A stretch of DNA of 10,368 nucleotides, from contig JAUJLY010000066.1 of the NCBI GenBank assembly GCA_030447145.1, forward strand, positions 1 through 10,368. Reading direction: 5' to 3'. Of this stretch, positions 5,548 to 10,368 are shown piece after piece. The position numbers and the translations under genes are program-made. The notes beneath the pieces are model-generated. The model did not search any database. It saw only the letters and a program-made list of their open reading frames with translations, and was not told the DNA's origin. Numbering within the stretch: the stretch's first letter is position 1; each line of letters opens with the position of its first letter. Origin of the DNA: Thermomicrobiales bacterium. GTDB lineage: Bacteria > Chloroflexota > Chloroflexia > Thermomicrobiales > UBA6265.

Positions 5548-6675
5548 TTACTGCGTGAACGTTGTGGCCAGGTCCTGCGTCTGCCCTGTTTCCGAGGCGC
5601 GGAGGGAGGACTCGATGATGTCGATCACGTGCCGGGCGTGCTCGGCGGTGACCGGCGTCGGCTTGTCCTCGCTGATCCAGTCAATGAGCTGCATGACGTC
5701 CTCGAAGACGTGCTGCTCGTCGATGTCCCGGTGTGGCCCTGTAACGTGCGGCAATGTCACCTGCGCCCCCTTGACCCCGCCGCCCGCCTCGTCATGCAGC
5801 TCCTTCTCGGGATAGCCGAGTTCCTTGCCGTTCACCGTGTAACCATCGACCATGCCGTCGGTGCCGAAGTACTTGCCGGTGAACCAGTAGTTCACGCCAC
5901 CGGCCGCGGCCCCGTAGGAGACGGCGAAAAGGCCGTCGCCAAAGTCGATCAGGATGCCAGTGTTGTCGTCGGCGTCGATCTCCACTGTCTTCCCCTGGAA
6001 CTGGCGCTCGGGAATGCGGATGCCGGAGATTGCGGTCACCCTCCTGGCCGGACCAAGGATGGAGGTCAGGCCGTGCAGCGCGTAGACCGTGACGTCGTAG
6101 AGCGGTCCGCCCCCCGGCTTGCGGTAGTACCAGCTCGGGTCGAGCGCCGGGCCAGTGCCCTGGACGCGCTCCGGCTCGTCGAGGTGATAGGTGCCGAGCG
6201 CCGCACCGGCGATGGCCCACGTCAGCGTGCCGATCTTGCCGTCCTGGATCGCCCTGCGCACCGCCTGCACCTGCGGACGCAACACTTCGCCCGGGGATGC
6301 GACGATCTTCAGGCCCTTCTCTTTGGCGAGATCGATCAGTTCCGTGGCCTCGGCGACGGTGGTCGTCATGGTCTTGTTGAAGTGGACGTGCTTGCCGGTC
6401 TCGAGCGCCATCTTGCCTTGCTCGTAGTGCAGGCCGATCGGGGAGCAGAGGGTCACGGCGTCGACATCTCCCGCTTCCAGCAGCTCCTCATAGGTAAGGA
6501 AGGCATGCGGGATATTGAATTTCTGCGCCATCGACTCGGCCCGGCCCGGAACCGGATCGCAGACAGCCTGCAATCGGACGCGATCCTGCACGTCGTCCTG
6601 GCTGAGGTGAGGCATGATGCCGCGCTGGGCGATGGTCCCGGCGCCGACAACGCCCATGCGTACGATGTCCGCCAT
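5548..6675 (-). CDS. Gfo/Idh/MocA family NAD(P)-dependent oxidoreductase
   Basis: The product has 375 residues. The N-terminus MGVVGAGTIAQRGIMPHL is a Rossmann dinucleotide-binding loop. VTLCSPIGLHYEQGKMALE (75-93) is the usual second block. The position of the family's EKP motif reads HFNKT (98-102), so the active-site Lys101 is kept but Glu and Pro are replaced. The C-terminal half has GGGPLYDVTVYAL (188-200), with Asp and Tyr in the catalytic-region spacing of glucose-fructose-oxidoreductase-like members. The expected reaction is reversible oxidation of a sugar, inositol or related polyol in the cytoplasm; the substrate is unknown. The ATG at 6675 is preceded by AAGGGGAG about nine bases upstream; an in-frame ATG at 6711 has no such site. 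It is the first gene of the minus-strand cluster with the lactonase and the DUF296 protein. Confidence 0.88.
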   Translation of the reverse strand: MADIVRMGVVGAGTIAQRGIMPHLSQDDVQDRVRLQAVCDPVPGRAESMAQKFNIPHAFLTYEELLEAGDVDAVTLCSPIGLHYEQGKMALETGKHVHFNKTMTTTVAEATELIDLAKEKGLKIVASPGEVLRPQVQAVRRAIQDGKIGTLTWAIAGAALGTYHLDEPERVQGTGPALDPSWYYRKPGGGPLYDVTVYALHGLTSILGPARRVTAISGIRIPERQFQGKTVEIDADDNTGILIDFGDGLFAVSYGAAAGGVNYWFTGKYFGTDGMVDGYTVNGKELGYPEKELHDEAGGGVKGAQVTLPHVTGPHRDIDEQHVFEDVMQLIDWISEDKPTPVTAEHARHVIDIIESSLRASETGQTQDLATTFTQ

Positions 6676-7172
6676 GTTGAGAAGCTCCCCTTTAGACACG
6701 CGATGTCCCAAACTTCGCCGATTGTATACGAATTCCCCGGGGTGCGGAACGGCATGAGGTGGATAACCGTTGTAGCGAGAGAGAAGGCATGGGCGCCCGT
6801 GGCGCAGCCGTGTTGCAATCGAACCGCGTCCAGTCGGGAAGCATCGGGCTGTCCCGCTCGTGGGTCGGTCGTCGCCGCGTTGACGACTCTCGTGCTAAGA
6901 TGATTTTCGGGTCCACCGGAAGCATGAGCAGACAGGCCACCAGGGTCTCGGCAGGCGGCGAAGCGCCGTGCGCGTGTGGTTATCGACATGGTAATGATGC
7001 TCGACCCTGCGCCTCGCCCTGGATCGGTTTCCGCTCGGACCTCTCGTCATCAGAATGGATTGCAAGGTTCCTACACCCTCGTTGGACGTTTTCCTCGAAC
7101 TTGATGCTGGCTTAAACGCCCGACCAGTTCGTCCAACATCACACACGCGCTATCGAAAGAGGTAATCACACC
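6676..7172. other. Divergent intergenic region (497 bp)
   Basis: The region separates the minus-strand dehydrogenase cluster from the plus-strand secreted protein gene, so promoters for both should lie here. I see a possible minus-strand -10 box at 6721-6728 and a TTGAC-spaced-TGCTA motif at 6880-6901. The open frames within it give no recognisable protein and lack ribosome sites. Confidence 0.5.
6721..6751 (-). promoter_or_regulatory. Possible promoter of the dehydrogenase-lactonase-DUF296 cluster
   Basis: Read on the minus strand, TATACAAT (6728 to 6721) is a good -10 box, 46 bases before the ATG at 6675. The -35 region is poor: TTCCGC at 15-base spacing or CGTTCC at 17. It is the only -10-like site this close to the gene. 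Confidence 0.3.
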
Positions 7173-8150
7173 ATGATCTCTCAACGCTCACTTTCCTCGA
7201 CCCCGGGACGTGCGATCATCGTGCTCGTGCTCATCGTCGTGACACTGCTTGCCTACGGAGGAGCGGCATTCGGCATGAGTCAGCAAGCAGAGTCTCCTTC
7301 CGTTGTGGAGAGGGACTGGCCGGAGGGCGTGGAGCTCCTTGCCGCCCAGGAGCTCGACTTGGAGGCTGGCGAATACCAGTGGCAGATCACCACGATCACC
7401 GCCCCGACCGAAAATGCCGAGCCACTTGAGGTTCGTCCTGGCGTCCTGATCGCGCTCAACGGGGCGATTCTTGTCGAGTTCAATGATGAAGAGATCATCC
7501 GGCTTAATACCGGTGCCGCCCGTCCCCTGCTGGACGAAGATGAGATTGTGGTCACCAGTGCGGGCGATGCCCCGGTCGAGTTTCTGGTGGTCGAGCTGGT
7601 GAACCTGGATGATGTCGAGCTTGATGACACCGACAATCAAGTGGGACCGCTGACCGTCCCGGAAGGTGTGTTCACGATGGTGCTGGTGAATCTGCCCGCT
7701 GAGCTCACCGATGACACCACAGCCGAGCAGGTGATCGAAGACGCGCTGAGGCCCGGAGTTTTGATCTCCCACACCGACGAGGGCATCCCGGCCGAGATTG
7801 TCGCTGGTCAGGAATACGATCGCTGGATCGTTGCCCTCTATCCGTCGAGCGACGTCGCGACTGCCACCCCGACGCCGACAGTAGCACCACCGCAGCAGTC
7901 AGCGCCCCCGACAACGACGTTACCGACTGCAACATTTACACCGACGGCCACGGCAACTGCTACAGCTACGGCAACCGCGACAACAACACCTACCGCTACC
8001 GCTACGTCGACACCGACGGCCACCGCCACCGCCACCGCCACATCAACACCGACAATGGTCCCGCCGACTAACACTCCTGTGCCGACACCAACACCGACAA
8101 TGGTCCCGCCGACCAACACTCCGGTCCCGACGGCAACATCCACTCCTTAG
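7173..8150 (+). CDS. Secreted or membrane-anchored protein with Thr/Pro/Ala-rich C-terminal tail
   Basis: The product has 325 residues. Residues 1-13 are polar and basic and 14-29 are a hydrophobic segment (AIIVLVLIVVTLLAYG), a signal peptide or N-terminal anchor. Residues 45-225 form an acidic, beta-rich region. Blocks such as EVRPGVLIALNGAILVEF, IIRLNTGAARPLLDEDEIVV and EFLVVEL suggest one or two cupin-like folds, but no metal-binding histidine set is visible. From about 228 to the end the sequence is almost only Thr, Pro and Ala (ATATATATATTTPTA-like), including two 15-residue repeats with MVPPTNTPVPT. The protein ends inside this tail with no LPXTG motif or terminal helix. Similar tails are common in Chloroflexota exoproteins, often as linkers or glycosylated stalks. 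GAAAGAGGT lies about ten bases before the ATG. The function is unknown. Confidence 0.8.
   Translation: MISQRSLSSTPGRAIIVLVLIVVTLLAYGGAAFGMSQQAESPSVVERDWPEGVELLAAQELDLEAGEYQWQITTITAPTENAEPLEVRPGVLIALNGAILVEFNDEEIIRLNTGAARPLLDEDEIVVTSAGDAPVEFLVVELVNLDDVELDDTDNQVGPLTVPEGVFTMVLVNLPAELTDDTTAEQVIEDALRPGVLISHTDEGIPAEIVAGQEYDRWIVALYPSSDVATATPTPTVAPPQQSAPPTTTLPTATFTPTATATATATATATTTPTATATSTPTATATATATSTPTMVPPTNTPVPTPTPTMVPPTNTPVPTATSTP
7859..8045 (+). repeat. Low-complexity ACN/GCN/CCN codon tract
   Basis: Nearly every codon is for Thr, Ala or Pro, with alternating ACN-GCN units such as GCTACAGCTACGGCAACCGC. Third positions vary, which indicates selection on the protein rather than recent slippage over most of the tract. 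The short CACCGCCACCGCCACCGCCA run near 8021-8040 looks more like recent slippage. Confidence 0.7.
8046..8135 (+). repeat. Two tandem 45-bp repeats encoding the tail
   Basis: Units start at 8046 and 8091 (period 45 bases, 15 codons) and share ACACCGACAATGGTCCCGCC. The second unit differs by a few bases (CTAAC to CCAAC, CCTGTG to CCGGTC). The encoded unit is TPTMVPPTNTPVPTP, with the last residue varying. Confidence 0.8.
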
Positions 8151-8159
8151 CGGAGATCC

Positions 8160-8194
8160 ATCCGGGTGCGGCTTGAACTGTTCCGCATCCGGAT
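8160..8194. terminator. Bidirectional hairpin between convergent genes
   Basis: ATCCGGGTGCGG (8160-8171) pairs with CCGCATCCGGAT (8183-8194) over 12 bp with one G-T wobble and an 11-base loop. It begins ten bases past the plus-strand stop and abuts the minus-strand stop (TAA, 8197-8195). There is no long T-run on either side, so any termination would depend on hairpin strength. Its place between converging genes supports a terminator or 3'-end role. Confidence 0.65.
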
Positions 8195-8578
8195 TTAGCG
8201 GTCGCCCAGGGACTCCTGAAGCGGGACGGGTTTGCGATCCTCTCCTATGGCAACGAGGACGAACCGCCCCTCGGTCACCTGCTCTTCCGCGCTGCCATCC
8301 TTGCGCTCGACCATTGCGTCGATTCGCACGGTGACACTGGTGCGGCCCGTCTTCTCGACCCTTGCGTAGCAGAGCACGCAATCTCCCACGTACACCGGCC
8401 GGTGGAAGATGACGCCGTCCAGAGCGACCGTCGCGAGACGGTGGCTCGTGAGCTTGCGGGCGCACACCCAGGCGGCAAGGTCCATCTGGCTGAGCAGCCA
8501 GCCGCCGAAGATATCGCCGGATGAGTTGGTGTCTGCCGGCATCGCGACAACGCGGATGACGAGTTCGGAATCCTTCAT
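8195..8578 (-). CDS. Acyl-CoA thioesterase, YciA-type hotdog fold
   Basis: This 127-residue protein matches single-hotdog acyl-CoA thioesterases of the YciA/BACH group. The block PADTNSSGDIFGGWLLSQMD (14-33) is the family signature. Asn18 and Asp22 are in the expected catalytic region, and DLAAWVCARKLT continues the hotdog helix. VALDGVIFHRPVYVGD (52-67) is the second conserved block. It hydrolyses acyl-CoA to free acid and CoA in the cytoplasm, helping to recycle CoA; chain-length preference is not readable. The ATG at 8578 has AAGGGG (8589-8594) ten bases upstream, within the end of the previous gene. It overlaps that gene's stop (ATGA), so the two are translationally coupled. The hairpin at 8160-8194 ends the transcript. 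Confidence 0.9.
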   Translation of the reverse strand: MKDSELVIRVVAMPADTNSSGDIFGGWLLSQMDLAAWVCARKLTSHRLATVALDGVIFHRPVYVGDCVLCYARVEKTGRTSVTVRIDAMVERKDGSAEEQVTEGRFVLVAIGEDRKPVPLQESLGDR

Positions 8579-9365
8579 GGTCGGTGTTCCCCTTGGCGAA
8601 TATATCGCTCCAGTGTGCCATCCCGGAGGTAGCCGTACAGGTCAGCCGGCAGTGCCGATTGGAGCAGCTCCGCATGACGGCGCAGGAGCGACAACGTGCC
8701 GGTCGTGAGACGATTCGCAGCGCCGTGGACATCGTCCAATGTGCTTTCCCGTCCTGAAAGTCCGAGGCAGAGCAGCAGGTCATCACGGTAGCCTGCGGGT
8801 GCGACGGGAAAACCCAGCACGGCCATGAGTGCAGCATGGCGATGGGTGGACTGCACCTCGGGATTGATCGGCCCCAGCAACGAGGGGCAGAGGGTTCCCA
8901 AAGTCTGTGCGGCGAGGCGGAGCGCCAGCTCGTCGCCTCTCGCCAGCGCATTACGCACCTTGCCGTGGGCCTCGATGAAGTCCTCAAGCTCCGGGTCTCC
9001 AGCCGGATGTTGCTGGGCCGGATGATCCAGCGCTCGTCGCAGCGGCTCATCACGCGCCCAGAGGAGCAGCGTCGTTTCAAACGCCGGAAGCCGGTAGGCC
9101 CAGTCCTCGACCTCATTGGGCTCCGAGAGCCAGGATGCGACATCCCGCACCGCGACCGAGACATGAACGAGCAGGTCCCCGTCGTCCTGGATCATGTATG
9201 TGAGATAGTCATCGCGAGGTCCTGCGAACAGCACGTCGAAGTCGACATCGCTGAACGGTCCGGGTTCGCCACGTGGGTAACTGTCCTTGAGCAGGATGGC
9301 GGTGGCCCGGGAATACGTTTCCGGAGCCGTTCGACCCATGTTGCGATGAACTCTTGATCGATCAT
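8575..9365 (-). pseudogene. Nucleotidyltransferase-fold protein with an apparent 1-bp frameshift near its start
   Basis: The best start is the ATG at 9365, seven bases after GGAGGG (9373-9378), reading MIDQEFIATWVERLRKRIPG. That frame then departs from the conserved one at a CCCGGG (9306-9311). Restoring one G joins RKRIPG to ATAILLKDSYPRGEPG and FSDVDFDVLFAG, the entry to a DNA-polymerase-beta-type nucleotidyltransferase fold, for about 263 residues. The second frame alone extends to an ATG at 9393, with unlikely sequence and no ribosome site. The catalytic pair Asp40/Asp42 (SDVDFD) is present, but the usual GS-x-A-R-G loop reads DSYPRG, losing the Gly and the Ala. The rest, to a tail overlapping the thioesterase start, looks intact. 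Either this is a sequencing error in a G run or early decay. The substrate is unknown; aminoglycoside-type or tRNA-like substrates cannot be inferred. Confidence 0.7.
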
Positions 9366-9413
9366 GTACATTCCCTCCTGATCGACAGATCATTAACGGT
9401 CAGTCAGGTGCCG

Positions 9414-9440
9414 CCCGCTCTGGTCGAATCGACGAGCGGG
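9414..9440. repeat. Hairpin in the divergent spacer
   Basis: CCCGCTC (9414-9420) pairs with GAGCGGG (9434-9440). Inside them GTCG (9423-9426) pairs with CGAC (9430-9433) around AAT, leaving a TG bulge. It lies 38 bases before the plus-strand start at 9478 and 49 bases before the minus-strand start at 9365. It could be a leader structure or an operator for either gene. Confidence 0.45.
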
Positions 9441-9477
9441 GAACGCACCCGCTGGACTAACAGGTACTGGGAGAACG

Positions 9478-9972
9478 ATGCAAGAGACTGTGTCCGACGA
9501 CGAAACGCAATCGCTTCAGAAGGCTGAGGCACAGGATGGTGATCTTTCTGACCTGCTGGAAGAGCTCCGTGTTCTCCTGCCCGGCACACAGACGCTGACC
9601 GCGTTCCTGATCATCCTGCCATTCAATCCGGGGTTCCGCGAGATACGCGACGAGCAGAAGGTCGTCTATATAATCACCTTCTTATGCTCGCTGATCAGCC
9701 TGATGCTCTTCACTGCCCCGGCGGCACACCATCGGCAGCAGCGCCCGTTACGGGACCGGGAGACCTTCAAGAACTACGCAACGAGATTCATGATCGCGGG
9801 CCTCATCCCGCTCTCCATCGCCCTGGTGCTTGCAGCCCAACTCGTGCTGTTCGCCGTGGTGCGAGATCGCTGGATCTCGTGGTCGATAGCAGGGGTGCTG
9901 GCGATTCTGGTCCTGGCACTGTGGTGGATGTTCCCGAAGGTGACACGAGACAAAATAAGCGGCGTGCATTGA
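9478..9972 (+). CDS. DUF6328 family four-helix membrane protein
   Basis: The product has 164 residues. A polar N-terminus (1-24) precedes LLEELRVLLPGTQTLTAFL (26-44), the most recognisable block of the DUF6328 family. Hydrophobic segments fall at about 35-51, 62-80, 103-127 and 132-153, giving four membrane helices. FTAPAAHHR (78-86) follows the second helix and is another family hallmark. The family has no known biochemical role; members are small inner-membrane proteins. The ATG at 9478 is preceded by GGGAG (9469-9473) four bases away. The gene is divergent from the nucleotidyltransferase-like gene and shares a 112-base spacer with it. No clear -10/-35 pair is visible. Confidence 0.82.
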   Translation: MQETVSDDETQSLQKAEAQDGDLSDLLEELRVLLPGTQTLTAFLIILPFNPGFREIRDEQKVVYIITFLCSLISLMLFTAPAAHHRQQRPLRDRETFKNYATRFMIAGLIPLSIALVLAAQLVLFAVVRDRWISWSIAGVLAILVLALWWMFPKVTRDKISGVH

Positions 9973-10004
9973 CACATCCTGCCCGACACCAATCAGGACA
10001 GCCA

Positions 10005-10027
10005 TTGACCCCCTTCCTTGCTACGCT
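10005..10027 (+). promoter_or_regulatory. TTGAC-spaced-TGCTA motif upstream of the HTH_42 gene
   Basis: TTGAC (10005-10009) is followed after nine bases by TGCTACGCT (10019-10027), 22 bases before the ATG at 10050. The two halves look like a -35 and an extended -10, but are closer than the usual 16-18 bases. A very similar arrangement occurs at 6880-6901. Its role as a promoter is a guess. Confidence 0.25.
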
Positions 10028-10049
10028 GCGACCATGTCCGAAGGCGTAA

Positions 10050-10368
10050 ATGGGTGGGGGAGATCAGTTGGACTACTACAGGGATTGCACGGCCGATGTT
10101 CCGGAGGGCACGACGCTAACCCAACGGCAGCTGAACCGCGCGCTGCTGGCCCGGCAACTGCTTCTGGAGCGCTCCCAGATGCAGGTGACGGATGCGCTGG
10201 AGCATCTGGTCGGGATGCAATCGCAGGTGCCGTCCGATCCCTATATCGGGTTGTGGTCCCGGCTTGAAGGGTTTGCGACGGACCAGCTCTCCCGGATGAT
10301 GCAGCATCGCGGTGCGGTTCGCGCCTCGCTCATGCGGGGAACGATCCATCTTGTCACGGTGGCTGACT
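10050..10368 (+). CDS. Winged-helix HTH_42 (DUF1006) family protein, 5' part
   Basis: The frame is open from the ATG at 10050 to the window end, about 106 codons, so the 3' part is missing. Residues from about 22 onward read LTQRQLNRALLARQLLLERS, DALEHLVGMQSQVPSDPYIG, LWSRLEGF and AVRASLMRGTIHLVTVAD. These blocks are typical of HTH_42 (PF06224) proteins, the superfamily of the YcaQ/AlkZ interstrand-crosslink DNA glycosylases. GMQSQ may correspond to the catalytic Q-x-Q motif of AlkZ-like enzymes; most members are only annotated as winged-helix DNA-binding proteins. GAAGG lies about six bases before the ATG at 10050. A TTG at 10068, in the same frame, has a better GGGGGAG site and is a real alternative. 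Family assignment is firm; glycosylase activity is inferred. Confidence 0.85.
   Translation, partial: MGGGDQLDYYRDCTADVPEGTTLTQRQLNRALLARQLLLERSQMQVTDALEHLVGMQSQVPSDPYIGLWSRLEGFATDQLSRMMQHRGAVRASLMRGTIHLVTVAD

Noticed and set aside
5629..6903. 424-codon plus-strand open frame, the longest in the window
   Set aside because: It lies antisense to the dehydrogenase gene, which has clear family motifs and a ribosome site. Its protein is Val/Asp/Arg-rich with no recognisable domain, as expected for a shadow frame in GC-rich DNA.
7859..8135. Repetitive tract as a CRISPR array
   Set aside because: The repeats are in-frame Thr/Pro/Ala codons without regular unique spacers.
7838..8143. Minus-strand frame encoding a Val/Gly/Ala repeat protein
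   Set aside because: It is the reverse complement of the Thr/Pro/Ala tail of the secreted protein gene.
10034..10267. Plus-strand frame from ATG at 10034
   Set aside because: It competes with the HTH_42 frame, which has conserved blocks and runs to the window edge. This one gives no family.

Overview
The window looks like a GC-rich bacterial chromosome segment, most likely from Chloroflexota and perhaps a Thermomicrobia-like lineage. This is inferred from a secreted protein with a long Thr/Pro/Ala tail, a DUF1469 holin-like/DUF3618 membrane pair, a DUF6328 membrane protein, a winged-helix HTH_42 protein and purine-rich Shine-Dalgarno sites with some GTG starts. No 16S or marker gene is present, so the taxonomy is tentative.

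Layout. Positions 1-512 hold the 3' end of a secreted or surface protein gene. Positions 513-1184 have no convincing gene but contain a very strong hairpin and G-rich tracts. Positions 1185-1589 encode a small cytidine/blasticidin-deaminase-like enzyme. Positions 1590-2153 are a graveyard: a 45-bp remnant of a paralogue of the first gene, then a broken copy (A) of a PPC/DUF296 gene. Positions 2154-3217 carry two translationally coupled membrane proteins (DUF1469 holin-like and DUF3618) that share a C-terminal motif. Positions 3425-3831 (minus) hold a second broken DUF296 copy (B).

A minus-strand cluster follows, reading from 6675 down to 3887: a Gfo/Idh/MocA dehydrogenase, a SMP-30/gluconolactonase-like lactonase and an intact DUF296 protein (copy C). 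It is a plausible sugar-oxidation unit (sugar to lactone to acid) with a PPC-domain protein at its end. A 104-bp element with imperfect terminal inverted repeats lies between the dehydrogenase and the lactonase.

A 497-bp divergent spacer (6676-7172) separates this cluster from a plus-strand secreted protein gene (7173-8150) with a Thr/Pro tail. That gene converges, across a strong 12-bp hairpin, on a minus-strand pair: a nucleotidyltransferase-fold protein with an apparent one-base frameshift near its start, and a YciA-type acyl-CoA thioesterase. On the other side of a divergent spacer, the plus strand carries a four-helix DUF6328 membrane protein, then the 5' part of an HTH_42 winged-helix protein that runs off the window.

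The clearest non-routine signals are the three same-strand copies of one DUF296 gene in different states of decay, the frameshifted nucleotidyltransferase, and the small gene and repeat remnants in the spacers. I found no CRISPR array, tRNA, rRNA, transposase or defence cassette, and no convincing undescribed multi-gene system.
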